64,000 bases of DNA from contig OX104111.1 in the NCBI GenBank assembly GCA_944474755.1, forward strand, positions 98,312,805 through 98,376,804. The letters run 5' to 3'. Positions 48,552 to 61,550 of the stretch are shown here, one piece after another (position 1 is the stretch's first letter; every line of letters starts with the position of its first letter). The stretch is from Limnoperna fortunei (taxonomy: Eukaryota; Mollusca; Bivalvia; Mytilida; Modiolidae). The notes under the pieces were generated by a model that saw only the letters and a list, made by a program, of their open reading frames with translations, did not search any database and was not told where the DNA came from. The position numbers and the translations under genes were made by a program.

Positions 48552-51500
48552 ATGTCTGCGAAGGTACGTGTAGTGGTGATTTACGTTTGCATAATCACTA
48601 CAGTAGCACAAGAATTGCTGAATAATGGAGACTTTGAAAACCAGAATTCCTTTTCGCCCTGGACATGTCAAGACTGCACTGCCACAATTGTACAGACAGA
48701 TAAATATCATGGACATAATAGTGTTCACGTCACAAACAGGTAAATGCTTTATGGTTTTATCAGAACATACGTTTATATAGAACACTATGCCAGACGCGCG
48801 TTTCTTCTAACCAAGACTAATCAGTGGTGCTCAAAACCCAAACAATAATTAAAATCTATCTTATTATGACATAAAGCTTTTATCAAAATTAAAAAGCATT
48901 ACACCAAATACGGCTAAGGCTATTTACACCTTGAAAATAAAAAAACCTTATAATTTAAAAAATTTTCAAAATTTCAGGGCAGTAAATTTAGACATTGACT
49001 ATATTGCTGAAAGAATAAATGATATTCCTGTCAGAAACGATATGTGACAACTGGGCTGGTGATATAATTGGTGACTAACAGTCTACGACCCAGTGTTTGC
49101 AAATGTCAACGATAGCAAGGTTAACCGAATTTACTGCGCCAGACGCGCGTTTCATATAAACAAAATTATCAGTGGCGCTCAAACCCTAATAATTAAATAA
49201 TCCAAATAATTACGATGTATAGCGTTTATAATAAATATTGCAAAACGTTATACCAAATCCATCTAAAGCTAAAATAGAAATTTCAGGTAGTAAATTTAGA
49301 CAATGACTATATCACTGAAAAAATCCATGATATTCCTATCATCACCGAAGTTTGAATATTGGGCCGATGCTACTCTCTGGACTAACAGACCACCAGCGGA
49401 AGCGTCCACCCAGGGGTTGCAAATAAAATTAACAATAGCAAGTTATACGACTCCAATTTCCCAATGATAAATTTTGCAGTGTTGTGTAGTAATATTCATG
49501 AAGGCTTAAAATGCTCTGGACTATTTGCAAAGTAAAGCTACACAAGGCCCCGATTTAGCAAAAATAAATCAAGCAGAGACCAAATCATTTCCACTTGAAA
49601 ATATATTTCAGACACCATGACTGGTCTGGAATATCTCAGACATTTTCGGTGCAAGGAGGTCAATATATTAAGTTCAGTGGATATATGAAGATCCAACATA
49701 TTGGTCAAGACAAAATGTACACTGAAGTTAGCGTGATGGCAAATTATCAGGCAAACGGTAATTAAGTATCATTACTGATAAAAGCCTTGTATAATGTAAA
49801 AAATTGCTTTTTTATAAACAATGTCATGTTATTACAGCTAATTAGGGTAGGCAATTGAATGTACGTTTTCTGTCCCAACTCTATTTTTTATACTTTTCCC
49901 TAGGGAGTCAAACGTTCATACCCTTGCACTAAGTAATTTGAAGTTAGCTTATATGTTCTCGTCATGAACATATTCAAATCTTGCTAGCTAAAAGTAATCA
50001 ATCAGTCTATTTAGGATAGCCAAAGATAAGTTATGTAGGTTATATATGTAGCACAAAATGAAATTTTACAACAATGAGATTCAGTTGTGTATTTTAGTTC
50101 GCCACAAAGAGTGCATATAAAGACATTAACATGCATTAAGAAAGATTTGTCTTAGTAGTTGGTCATATCGACCAATATATTGATTGGTATGTTCAACAGA
50201 GTGACCCCTTATTCGACCAAAAGTCGGTTTCAAATTGTATTCCGACTTCTTGCAGAAATACATTCGGAATGCCATGATAAAGCTATCTATTGTGGCGTAA
50301 CAATAATATTTAAATATAGCCAGTACACTAGGACTTGTTCAGAAGTCATTATACATGTTCTGACAGATTATAACAAAACATTTGAATACCTTTAGGTAAA
50401 GAAGAATACCACCCAATCTATGACAACCATTACCAGCAAGCAGACAGCACTTGGATCGAAGTTGGAGGAGACGTTTATGTTCCTAACGGTAAACATCAAC
50501 ATAATATACACAATTATAATTGTAATTACCTTACAAAATATAAATATGCGTGACATTTTAATGGTCACCATAGCTTAATATTGTTATTTCGATTTTCAAA
50601 TTAATTTCAATGTACCTATTCAACTTAAGCGAAAATATTCATAATTTATGCATCAAATATAAGAAAAACTTAATTGTGTACCAATTGTCCTATTTCAAAA
50701 TCCGATATGGTTGCGTTTCTTCTCAATTTTAACAGGCATCAACAACATACACATTTATGTGCAAGTGGCTGATCCTTCTGTCAACTATCTCTTTGACTAT
50801 GCCAGCTGTCAATATATTATTCACGATTCTCAATGGAAAACAAAAGCTAATCAAAGAATCGAAAACATCCGAAAAGGAACTCTTGAAATCAAGTAAGTAG
50901 TTTCAAACAAAACCATATGATTGGAATATGTTCCAAGCTGAAATAAAAAAAGAAGCTACAATCAAAATTTTGAGGCCTCTTACTATAAGTTATCCCTCAT
51001 TGAATATAGATATAGTAATTAATTCCCATAACTCGGCAACTGTGTCATAAAAACCCAGGTCTCAATGGAGCATGAACTTGATAAAAGTTACTGCTGCTTT
51101 ATAGGCTTTTTCTTTTTATATATTTAATATCAAGAGTCGGAAATCAAATTTAGATTTCGACTGAAACCGTACTGACATTTTATATAAAAAGTATTGTAAT
51201 ACTTCTATTAGGGTGGAGGTACGGCTACATCTTTTACCAATAAAAGATAAAATATCTTTTAACTAGAGGCTCCCAGGAGCCTGTAATCGCTCACCTGGAA
51301 TCCAATTTATGAAATTAACAGTTTCAGTCTAGTTGTTATAGCTTTTAAGTTACTGTGCAAAAACTAAACATTTCTTCAAAAAAATTGTTAAATACTGTAA
51401 CTCCTATAAAGTGCCATCGACAATTTCTGAAAATTAAATGGTTTTTAGGCATTGTCTTTTAGGGTACTTTAGAAATTTACAGTTTTACTCTACTAATAGG

Positions 51501-54500
51501 TGTGTTATAGAATAATTTATAATTAAAAAACTGTTCATTTGTCCAAATTCATAATGAAAGGGCAATAACTAAAAAGGAAATCCTGATAAACTTTTATTGA
51601 CAATTAAGTTGATATCCACACTTTAGTTTACCATGGCACATGTCCGTATTATGCTATATCCACTCTTTAGTTTACCATGGTACATGTCCGTATTATGCTA
51701 TATCCACACTTAAGTTTACCATGGCACATGTCCGTATTATGCTATATCCACACTTTAGTTCACCATGGCACATGTCCGTATTATGCTATATCCACACTTT
51801 AGTTTACCATGGCACATGTCCGTATTATGCTATATCCACACTTTAGTTTACCATGGCACATGTCCGTATTATGCTATATCCACACTTTAGTTTACCATGG
51901 CACATGTCCGTAAGATATCCACAATTAAGTTTATCATGGCACTTGTCCGTATGATATCTACACTTAAGTTTACCATGGCACATGTCCATATGATATCCAC
52001 ACTTAAGTTTACCATGGCACATGTCCGTATAATATCCACACTTAAGTTTACCATGGGACATGTCCGTATGATATCCACACTTAAGTTTACCGTGGCACTT
52101 GTCCGTATGATATCCACACTTTAGTTTACCATGGCACATGTTCGTATGATATCCACACTTAAGTTTACCATGGCACTTGTCCGTATGATATCCACACTTA
52201 AGTTTACCATGGCACATGTCCGTATGATATCCACACTTAAGTTTACCATGGCACATGTCCGTATAATATCCACACTTAAGTTTACCATGGGACATGTCCG
52301 TATGATATCCACACTTAAGTTTACCGTGGCACTTGTCCGTATGATATCCACACTTAAGTTTACCATGGCACATGTTCGTATGATATCCACACATAAGTTT
52401 ACCATGACACATGTCCGTATTATGCTAAATCCACACTTTAGTTTACCATGGCACATGTCCGTATTATGCTATAAATGTTTTACAAAATCAATGCGGTTTT
52501 TGTGTCTGAACAAAGTCATAAAAAATAATTATAAGCAAGGCATGGGTTCATCAAAACTCAACTCTTATACCAGTTCGATAAGGGTACTTTTCTGACGTTG
52601 ATAGCGATCCGGAAAAAAAACACAACAGAAGTTACTTCGTCACCAATGATTCAAAGCATGAAAAAAGACACTGTTAGACTTTTAAATTGACAGCATGTTT
52701 GTCATGTATTGACGACGCGTTTTTAAGTCTGTTGGTATTCATATGAATATTAGTTATATCCATTTCCTCAACTACCAGTTTTTGTACTTTGTACAGTTCT
52801 GAACCTGAGTTCCATAAACGGCTAGTAAAGAAAAGAGAAAGACAATTTTTGATTTAATAGTTCCATAAACGGCTAGTAAAGAAAAGAGAAAGACAATTTT
52901 TGATTTAATAGTTGGCTGTATTGATGATGTCTTGTCTCTGAACAATGCAAAGTTCACTGAAAATATATATTAAACAAAATCTAGCAAGCAATTATCAGTT
53001 TCTTGATAGCAACATTCCAGCAGCACTGGCGTATGTTTTTACGTTTTACTTAAACGCTATGCTATATCTTGTGATCAATATACCTATTTTCTACACCGGA
53101 GACTGTAGTTGACTATCCAAACAGTTCCATAGCCTGGCAGTCACGATAACTTAATTGATCGTTATGGTAAATCCGTCGGTCAAATACGATCACAATTTTT
53201 CGCTGAGTAATTAGTAGTCTTCCTCTTCTTAGACATAACAATGGGTGTCTAGTAATAGGTACCTAACAATATACCGATTTTCTACACCGGAGACTGTAGG
53301 TGACTCTGTGGCTAATCAAACAAGTGTTTGTTGTTTCTAAGTGAATCCTATCCAAACAGTTCTATAGCCTGGCCGTCACGATAACTTAATTGATCATTAT
53401 GTTAAATCCGTCTGTCAAATACGATCACAATTTTTCCCTGAGTAATTGGTAGTCTTCCTCTTCCTGGACATAACAATGGGTGTCTAGTAACACGTACGTA
53501 ACCTGCTTATTTTTCCGGAGAACTTGTGTGCATCCACGGTTTTTATTTGGTACGGGTTATTCACTTTTTTGTTTCGTGTTTTGTGTGCTTTTAATCGTCT
53601 CTGACTTCTCTTGTTTGTTTTCCTTGCTAATTTTTTCTAATAGTTTAGTTTTATGCATTGCAGGCTTCAATCCAATGGTCAGGTACAAACAAATGGAATA
53701 TCTGTACAGGTAAAACATGAATTAAAAAGCATTATATCAGAGACTTTATAGTGTAAAATATCGGTTAAACAAAATAGAGCGCAAAGAAATGCACTTACGA
53801 AAATTTGGCGAGTTCTCCATGTAACTACTGTTTTTTTAACAACTTTGCAGTAAAATTTAACGCTTATTTATAGAACTCTTGCGATTTATCTTTTTCTTGA
53901 TTCGAATATTATTTAACATAGTTTTGCGCTATACAAAGTCAAAAGAATAATAATCCTTAGTATGCAAGTTTTATCTTAAGAAGTTCTTACTATACAACTA
54001 ATTTTTAACCTCCGCACTATGATCATATTTGCCCAGATAAAACAGACAAAAAGCCAATTTGCATTTGGAACTGCTTTTGATGCAGGAAAAATAACAGACA
54101 GTAGTCATGCAGCATATCAGAACTATATCTACAACAACTTTGAATGGGGTGTTCCTGAAAATGCTCTGAAGTGGCAACAAATGGAATGGACAAAAGTAAG
54201 AATAGAGTTGAAAGTGTACAATATACGGTGTTTGGATATTGCTCAGGCTCAACATTGGAAAGGCAAAAGCGATGTAAAGTAAAGCATTTAACGTAACGTT
54301 TAATCGCCATCATGAACTGGTTAATCGTTACGGTGCATCTATCATACAAATGGTGTACACAAATTACTTATCCTAATATTCCCGATGTTACCCCAGTTCT
54401 TTAGACATAAGTTTGGAAATTTTGTGCTTAGATTGATTCCGTATTTTCTTTACTATTAACATGATCTATAGGAGAGTAGTTTGTTTTTGATCGTTATTCT

Positions 54501-57500
54501 AAAAATATTATTTTGGTCGCTTGTCTTGTATGTTTATAATATTTGTATACGTGTTTTAAGTTTGCTTAAGATTGTTTTATCATTTTGATTTTATGCCCTA
54601 TGTAGTCAATAATAAGTAATTAATAAGAATGCAGTTATATTGACATAGATACACAAACTGAATTTTTTAACTGACAAATATATCTTGTTAGTTCTATTGT
54701 TTCCTCGTTTGCTGTATACGCATCACCTTCTATACTGCAAAGTTTTGCAACTAATTTAGTTTAAACACTAGTTCAATGCGGGAATGTAACGAAACTACAT
54801 GGTGCTTTGTATTGCAACAGCTAAAGTAGCAATCTGTCACGTATTAATAAGGCTACACTTTTCTCTCCTTTAATAAGATGTATATTGACGTCGAACATAA
54901 AATTTCAATAGATTGCAATGTCATAAATTTTTCATTCTGCATTTGACATGTAAATCGTTTGTTTCTTAATTCAGTACATTAATAGAAATACTAATCATTG
55001 TTTAAAAAAGTAGAATGTCATATATTTTAGGGCAATATTGATTATGACACAGGAATGAATGCTGTCAAGAAACTGAGAGAACACGGGTAATTCTTTAATT
55101 TACATTCTTAAACACGATATAAACATGTGAACATGATCAATAGGTTCCTACATACGCCTGGGGAAACGACCATGATAACAGTCCAAGAGTGATATAAATT
55201 TTATGTCCTTTCGCGAGTGGAGAACAGAAAAACGAGCGAAAAGATATAAAAACAGATTTGTCCAAGTTATGCTGTCATAACAACGTTCTTGTTTCCGGCG
55301 TTTTGAATTGACGAATCATCAAGCGTGTGAGTTCAACTGTACTAGGTCATCTGAACCAGAAATAGTCCATTTACGGAAGAATAATTCCTTTTGTTTATTA
55401 TAAGGTTGTTTCAATGTTTCTTGTATCTTTTTGTTAGTGAATAATTTCTAGTTATTATATAAACCAGCAATCTCTACTTACGAATAGTATTATAACTTCA
55501 AGCTATTTAGGTTCGACTAGACTGCAGTTGATCGTTGGTCTGTCAACACTGAGATTGTGGGTTCGATTCTCACTGCAGGCAGGGTGTACTCGACTCAAAT
55601 CTTAATTGACAAGGATTGCCAGTTTTCCTACCGCAGGTCGGGGGTTTTCTCTGGGTACTCCGGCTTCCTCCCCCAATAAAAACTGGACGCCATGATATAG
55701 CTGAAAAATTGCTGAAAGTGGCGTAAAAAATCCATCAAACAACAAACAACAAACAGTTGATCGTAGTCGTAAACGTTAAAGAATGTTTTCCTTGTAACCA
55801 GTGGGAACATGTAAAATGGTACTCAATTTGTATAAATAATCTACTCCTACAGTTTTCAAATCCTCGAAATTTTAAAGAAAGGTTGCAAACTTAGTAATAT
55901 TTCAGTAAATTCCTAGCGACAATTTTGTTTAATTAATTATTCCTAGTATTCGACAAAAACATACTTTTTAAAAAAACTCTGTAAATCAAACATTTATTTA
56001 GGCACCTGATTTTTATCTAGCCAATTCAGACTTTACCATGTTTGGCGTTATATAAGAAAGTTAGTGTAAAAGAGAAATATGTAAACTAACAAAATGATAC
56101 GGAAGACAAGATCTGACAATAAATCTATCATGTCCGCATTCGTCTATAGACTATTAATTCTAGTTATTGCCCATAGTTAACTTTTGCTTTTTAAATTATT
56201 ATCATGATTATAATAAATAGAAAGAAACTGTTAAGAGCAACAATGTTTACCTGTACAAGATTAAACATTTTTTTAGACGACTGAACATTTGACTGCTTAT
56301 AGGTGTTGTTGTCCTTAAATGATTAATAAATTGTTATATCTATATTTGGTTTGGTCCTTAATTTGATAAGTGTACTAGCTAGAGAGAAATAGTAAAAGGC
56401 AAAAAAAGTAAAATCAGCACACCATGATCTGCAAATAAAACATCTTAACAGAGAACGTAAATAAACTTCTATTACTTATTGGTCACCTTATAACATGGCG
56501 AATGTAACTGAATATATAACAAAAGAGAGAAAAACCTTCCACCAAGCTGGGAAATTACAAGCACATGACGTCGTAATCGTTTTTTAAAAATCTGTGGAAT
56601 CGAAGTTAGCCATTATAATTGTGAATTATTGCACAACGCTTAAAAAACATGCTGCATTGAAATTACTAAAAATGTAGACAACTGTTTGTTATTTAAGCAG
56701 AATTTGCTGACATCTGAACATTCTATTTATTTAGCGCGTCCGGTAGTGGCAAATAGTAGAAGCTCTGTCGTGGTTTGGGAGGCGGAGTCAAGTTATAATA
56801 CGGAGAACATGACCGCAGACCGTAGTAATAAACGTCTTTGGCGTCCTTGCACGATAAGACCTAATTTGTAGATTTCAAAAAGAGTATGCGTATTGTAAAA
56901 ATGTTATATTTCGCGCCTCCATATGTTTCAAGTGCCAGTCATTATTTCATTCCCATTGGTCTTCATTCCTGCATTGATGCATTGTTTGTTAACCTGTGCG
57001 TGCGCTGAATACAGCTGAAATACTATTTGCTGGACGTAAACAAAATATTTAATCTATCAATTGTTTCTTGGCCTTATATAATAGTATTCAAATTGAAGTG
57101 TTTATTCTCATTAGATCGTTCTATTTTTGTAGATCAAACTAATTATTATTAACTTGTTTTGAGTTTTAACACTAGATCTTAATTTTCTCCGCACAGCAAC
57201 ATAGCGAACCATTTTATACTCCTTAAGCAAATACAGTTTTTGAACAAAATGTTTATAAAAACAAAATGAAGTTTATGTTTATAAAAATAATATACAGTTT
57301 ATGAACAAAATATATATATGTAAAACAAAAATCGCGGGATATTTAAATGTCGTTAAACTTTTAACACCAAATATAATTTGTAGAATAAAAGTCAGAGGAC
57401 ATAATATGTTCTGGGATGTAGGACAATATGTTCCTGATTGGTTGAAAGGGATGTCGACGTCTCAGGTCTTACAGGAAATGCATAAAAGAGTAGATGGTGT

Positions 57501-60048
57501 ATTATCACATTCACAGGGAACGTAAGTTATTATAATAACTATGTTTTAAGTTTCAAAACTGTCAATCTAAATTTTTTTAAGGGGTTGGATAAAATCAAAG
57601 AGAAGTCTTGTTCATATATAAAGTTTGTATTTTATCCACTGCAATTTGAAACGAATCGTGGAATACATTATTGTCATATGTAAACATACAAGCTAAATAC
57701 AACATGTAAGAAATATTGTAATATGTAAAAAAATGAATATAGGAGTTTATCAAAATAATATAATGTCGTCAACTGCAGCGTCAACCTAAGAAAATACAAA
57801 ACCATTGACATATTTGTAACTCCTAACGAATTATTCATACAAGTCACAATTTCGTTCGTACTAAAAATAGGAGTGCATATTTATGTGGGAACATGACTTA
57901 CTACAAGAAATAAATCTCATTGTCAACGCAAAAATACTGTTTGTGTTCATGTAAAGCTATACGAGTAAATGCGTCATGTTAATCTTTTTCTTGATTTTAA
58001 TAGACTAGAACACTGGGATGTAAATAACGAGAATTTACACGGACACACCTTTGAAGATCTTACAAAACACGCAGACATTAATGCGGAAATATTTCAATGG
58101 ATTCATGCCAAAGATCAGAATGTTAAACTATTTCTAAATGAGTACAATGTTGTAGCATGGAGTGATACAACCACGGTGTGTACAAAAAAAAGAGTCAAAT
58201 TAGAAAGAACTTTTTGGTTTACTATCAAAATATGAAAATCATGTACTTTAACAGAACATTTAGAATTTGGATTCGTTCTGTTTCTTCATACTTTTATTTT
58301 TGGTATCTTGTTGACTTTGCAATATTAACCTATGGGGTATACGATATAATTTCATTTTTGTATTCATTATAGCATATTTCAGCACGTAACATTACAATTT
58401 TATATTAAAGAGATTAAAACAAAAAGATGTGCATTTTCTTGGGGTGTCTAAGGCCTAAACTTATGAGCAGCAAAGGATGTTATAGTTAACATATTCAGAT
58501 TAGCTGTGGTATAGGTCAATCATCATGTAATTAAAAGAAATTATTTCTCTTAAAAGGCATACAAAAGTCAAGGAAAGAAGCTGAAGGATGCTGGAGTTCC
58601 TATATATGGAATGGGTGTGCAAGGGCATTTTGATTCTAGTAATATAAATATGGATATTATTAAGGTATGAAGATTACATGTAGAATGTAATGATTCTTTA
58701 GTTTCCTAATGAATGAATAAATGTTTCAAAAAGGCGAATAAATACCTAAGTGGCAATCGAATTCCGATTTCCAAAGCCTTGTACAAAACTATGAGGCAAA
58801 AAAACACACACAACAACAAAACAGAACAAAAACACACAAATAAAAGCCAGCATCACGAACTCTCAAAAATGTATAGACATAAAAATTTTAGAACGATAAT
58901 TTAATATATCTCATAGTATAGATTAGACAAAGTTGCGGAATCTGGACTTCCAATATGGGTTACAGAACTGACAATCAAGGATGGCAACGAAAATACAAAA
59001 GCTGCTGCACTTGATGATGTGATGACAATGTTTTTTAGTCATCCAGCTGTAGAGGGCGTTCTGCTTTGGGGATTTTGGGATGGAGCAATTTGGATTAAAG
59101 AATCTTCTCTAGCAACGGGAGATAATGTTACGGTATATCTTTTTCTCTGATAATTTATAGTTGAACAGTAAGATGACTCTTTTGTGTACTGCTTTTTTGG
59201 TGTCTGTAGATAACCCCGACTTTTTTATGTTTTACTGTTTTTCAAACACTGTCCAATCAATGTAATGAAAGTGGTAGTGAACTATAAGACATCATAGAAG
59301 ATTTAAATACAAAGAAGGGATTAAACTTAAATTCCATCGTTACAATACAAATTTTCAGTTAACTTCGCGTTGTATCTAATTGTTCCATTTTCAGCCAAAT
59401 GCTGCTGGAAGAAAATGGCAAGAACTATTTCATCAAAGATTTAGAACAAATGCTTTACGTCAGTTTAATGGACAAACAACATTGCAAGAAAGAGTATTTA
59501 AAGGAGAGTACCAAATACTGATACAACACAATGGTAAAGCCATACATACTGAAACTTTAAACGTACATCAGGACCATCAAACAGCTACAGTTCATCTTCA
59601 AGGAACAGGTAACGTTTGTTGTAGTGAACACCACAGCTGTTTTTCATGTATTTTCAAGTCAGTTAAAAAATTTATAATTGGATTTTTGCAAGCACATGAA
59701 CACACAAACAAAACCGAATTATAGATTGATTTTTATAGGTTTAATTTTTCTGACCGTTTGATAAGTACCTTATTAGAACCATTTTGTATTCAATGCCATG
59801 TACAAAAAGGGTTAAAATTTATTTTTCTTAATATTTAATAAATTCGGAATCAACTGTAGCATTTTTGACTCAGCTCGTGCAAACGACTAAATTATTTATT
59901 GCATAGTCATGTTCATACTAAAATTTAACCGTGGCGTTGAACCAATCTTGCGATATGTGGATAAAAATAATCGTTTAAGCATTTTCATAATGTTACATGT
60001 ATTGTTTCAGGCGACAATGTGCAAGTTTCGCACATAGCATTTGGATGA
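48552..60048 (+). CDS. Secreted GH10 endo-beta-1,4-xylanase with N-terminal CBM (13 exons, complete)
   Basis: CDS join(48552..48739, 49612..49757, 50396..50488, 50736..50892, 53664..53709, 54037..54195, 55031..55086, 57384..57521, 58004..58175, 58557..58664, 58917..59132, 59395..59608, 60011..60048): 1731 nt, 576 aa, every intron GT-AG. The enzyme should cleave internal beta-1,4 bonds of xylan with retention, outside the cell. Residues 1-19 are a signal peptide. About 20-175 is a carbohydrate-binding module (CBM4/9/22 type: ELLNNGDFEN, SPWTCQDC, YHGHNSVHVTNR, YDNHYQQADSTWIEVGG). GH10 motifs follow: FAFGTAFD (218), ENALKW (251), VRGHNMFWD (285), WDVNNE with acid/base E337, GVQGHF, WVTEL with nucleophile E438, and LLWGFWD. 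A short beta-rich tail ends in SHIAFG. ATG 48552 aligns with the paralogue start; ATG 48543 is in frame and would add three residues. Exon 11 begins at 58917 because only that acceptor keeps frame (YRLDKVAE). All catalytic residues are intact. Confidence 0.93.
48780..49060 (+). repeat. 'CCAGACGCGCGTTTC' interspersed repeat, copy 1 (intron 1)
   Basis: Starts TGCCAGACGCGCGTTTCTTC, continues AATCAGTGGTGCTCAAA and ends with ACAACTGGGCTGGTGATAT and ACTAACAGTC. A second copy follows directly at 49135-49425. The head is a sequence I recall as very common in Mytilus genomes. Confidence 0.75.
49135..49425 (+). repeat. 'CCAGACGCGCGTTTC' interspersed repeat, copy 2 (intron 1)
   Basis: GCGCCAGACGCGCGTTTCAT and TCAGTGGCGCTCAAACC open the copy; GACAATGACTATATCACTGA and ATGATATTCCTATCA match copy 1. 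The intron carries both copies in tandem. Confidence 0.75.
51260..51600 (+). repeat. 'AGAGGCTCCCAGGAGCCTG' interspersed repeat (intron 4)
   Basis: AACTAGAGGCTCCCAGGAGC followed by CTGTAATCGCTCACCT, then degenerate segments 'GTAACTCCTATAAAG' and 'AAAGGGCAATAACTAAAAAG'. The head resembles a repeat common in bivalves, by recollection only. It contains the short palindrome GGCTCCCAGGAGCC. Confidence 0.6.
51608..52473. repeat. Intronic tandem array with 44-bp and 39-bp units
   Basis: About seven 44-bp units (GTTTACCATGGCACATGTCC, then GTATTATGCTATATCCACAC) are followed by about 13 units of 39 bp that have lost five bases (GTATGATATCCACAC), then two long units. A 234-bp block (six units) is itself repeated. 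The 39-bp period is a multiple of three, so open frames persist on both strands: a 13-residue repeat such as CHGKLKCGYHTDM on the minus strand and FTMAHVRMISTLK on the plus strand. It lies in intron 4 of the xylanase gene and has no start context or splice sites, so it is not taken as a gene. Confidence 0.93.
52808..52909 (+). repeat. 51-bp tandem duplication (intron 4)
   Basis: Two identical copies beginning AGTTCCATAAACGGCTAGTA, at 52808 and 52859. Identity indicates a recent event. Confidence 0.95.
53079..53490 (+). repeat. ~200-bp tandem duplication (intron 4)
   Basis: The segment from ATTTTCTACACCGGAGACTG through CATAACAATGGGTGTCTAGT occurs at 53079-53258 and again at 53270-53490. The second copy has about 50 bp more after GACTGTAGGTGACT. 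Copies are about 95% alike by eye. Confidence 0.85.
53505..53640 (+). repeat. 'GGAGCACCTGAG' repeat fragment (intron 4)
   Basis: TTTTCCGGAGAACTTGTGTG, CATCCACGGTTTTTATTTGG and the T/G-rich run that follows match 61370-61470. Exon 5 (53664-53709) begins 24 bp later. Confidence 0.6.
55505..55770 (+). mobile_element. tRNA-derived SINE, second copy (intron 7)
   Basis: A well-kept B box (GTGGGTTCGATTCTCACTG), CAGGGTGTACTCGACTCAAA, CTCTGGGTACTCCGGCTTCC, ACTGGACGCCATGATATAGC and an A-rich tail. The A-box end is eroded compared with 13538-13800. Confidence 0.8.
56935..57050 (+). mobile_element. Dispersed element 3' tail (intron 7)
   Basis: TTGTTAACCTGTGCGTGCGC, TGAATACAGCTGAAATACTA and TTGCTGGACGTAAAC with a degenerate tail. 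Same family as 46365-46500. Confidence 0.65.
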
Positions 60049-60060
60049 CTTACAGTTTAA

Positions 60061-60066
60061 AATAAA
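60061..60066 (+). terminator. Polyadenylation signal of xylanase 1
   Basis: AATAAA lies 12 bp after the TGA stop; a second AATAAA occurs at about 60168. The short distance implies either a very short 3' UTR or use of the second site. Confidence 0.5.
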
Positions 60067-60360
60067 ATTGTTGAATTGTTAGAATTGTTAGAATTTATTC
60101 TGAACAAGTGTGATGGCTTTCAAGCGTTCAAAGCTTGAATTCGGGGTATCAAAGAATTATGCAAGAAAATAAAAGAAAAATGTATTTGTCTAACCGTTTA
60201 TGCCACTCTGATTTAGAAAAGAACTGGCAATTGTTAATGTATAAAATTAGCAACAAATAGCGATACCCACGTCCGTTTAAATTACAACTGGGCGCAGCTG
60301 TTCTCTAATAAGCTCCTCGAACAGGGAATTGTTATATCAAGGTTGATTTTTGTTTAAATT

Positions 60361-60480
60361 GAGTTTTAACGCCACTTTCAGCAATTTTTTAGCTATATCA
60401 TGGCGTCCAGTTTTTATTGGGGGAGGAAGCCGTAGTACCCAGAGAACCCCCCACCTGCGGTAGGAAAACCATGTCAAGTT
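60361..60480 (-). mobile_element. tRNA-derived SINE, 3' part, reversed
   Basis: Reverse complement of the SINE body: GCCACTTTCAGCAATTTTTT, ATCATGGCGTCCAGTTTTTA and GGGGGAGGAAGCC. The tRNA-like head is missing. Confidence 0.8.
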
Positions 60481-60604
60481 TTACGTCAGTAGTTATATGC
60501 ACGTCAACACTACTTAGCTTATTGTTATAGAAACCCCATCATCTAAATGCGATGAGAAATTCTACTGACACGGGAATGATTAACTATACAGGTGTCGAAT
60601 TTAG

Positions 60605-60930
60605 AGCTGGGCACTTCTTACCCTTTGGTTGCACCTGAGTGCAGCCGTTTTGTTTTTAATTCGGGTAACTCAGTTTTTTTTTATTTCATATTATTTTGCT
60701 GGTGTTAGGTGGTGGGTTGGCTTTTTGTTAAGTGTGTCCGATTCCGGATTGTTTCAATGGCTTATGGGTTCCATTCGTTGTTGACCCGGATTTCTTACAA
60801 GGTTTCTCGTGAGACATTGTCTGTATCAGCAATTACTAGAAATGAAATATGGACTATCATTTATAGATTGTCTTCACTTTTTGCCATTGCAACTACCCTA
60901 GCCACCATTTGATATTGTAATTCAATAATT
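60605..60930 (+). repeat. Interspersed repeat, copy 2
   Basis: Matches 36080-36335 in ATGGCTTATGGGTTCCATTC / GGCTATGGTTTTCGATT, GTTGACCCGGATTTCTTAC and TAGCCACCATTTGATATTGT. Confidence 0.6.
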
Positions 60931-61364
60931 TAGCGGTCGACAGGATTCGAAAGCTATAGGACAGTGACAAAATCCATACGACATCAGCCTAGTCATATAT
61001 TCATTATCTGCAGCGTCATATCTAGAAAATTGGAATACCGATCTGTAGCAAGATCAACGTATCAAATAATTTAAACAGATCATTGTAGCTCACCTTACCA
61101 TCGTATAGTCTACGTTTTTATGCGACAGTTTTGTTTTCACTTTGATTAGACGATTTGCCATAGAAAAATTTGACCTACATTTGAACGTAAGTGAAAGAAA
61201 CATTCCTTTGTTGTCCATTCTAAATCCTTCGGGTAATGTCGTTTGCAGTTGTGGCGGGAAAAAGTCTCGCGGTTTGTCCGAATACCATTGTACGTTACCA
61301 AAACAGACGAATGTTTGTAAACAACATTTGATTCCTTTAGAAACAAAAATGTCTTACTGGCAGG

Positions 61365-61550
61365 CACTGCTTACTCGTCCGGAGCACCTGAGTGCACCCA
61401 TGGTTTTTATTGGGTTCGGGTTACTCTCTTTCTGTGTTTTATGTTTTTGGTTTTTGTGTTGTGTTTGTCTATATCCGGATTTGTAACTGTCCCTTGGCTT
61501 TTGGCTCTTGTTGTTCGGTCGGTCTTCTTTGCTACTTTTCTTACTATGGA
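61365..61550 (+). repeat. 'GGAGCACCTGAG' interspersed repeat
   Basis: CAGGCACTGCTTACTCGTCC, GGAGCACCTGAGTGCACCCA and TGGTTTTTATTGGGTTCGGG, followed by T/G-rich sequence, ACTGTCCCTTGGCTTTTGGC and GTTGTTCGGTCGGTCTTCTT. This is the best-preserved copy in the window. Confidence 0.75.

Noticed and set aside
51843..52456. Minus-strand 189- and 111-codon repeat proteins and matching plus-strand frames
   Set aside because: Generated by the 39-bp intronic minisatellite inside the xylanase gene. Open frames on both strands at once argue against coding.
61142..61486. 114-codon plus-strand frame
   Set aside because: Its second half is the GGAGCACCTGAG repeat, giving a Phe/Leu/Cys-rich tail; no independent gene evidence.
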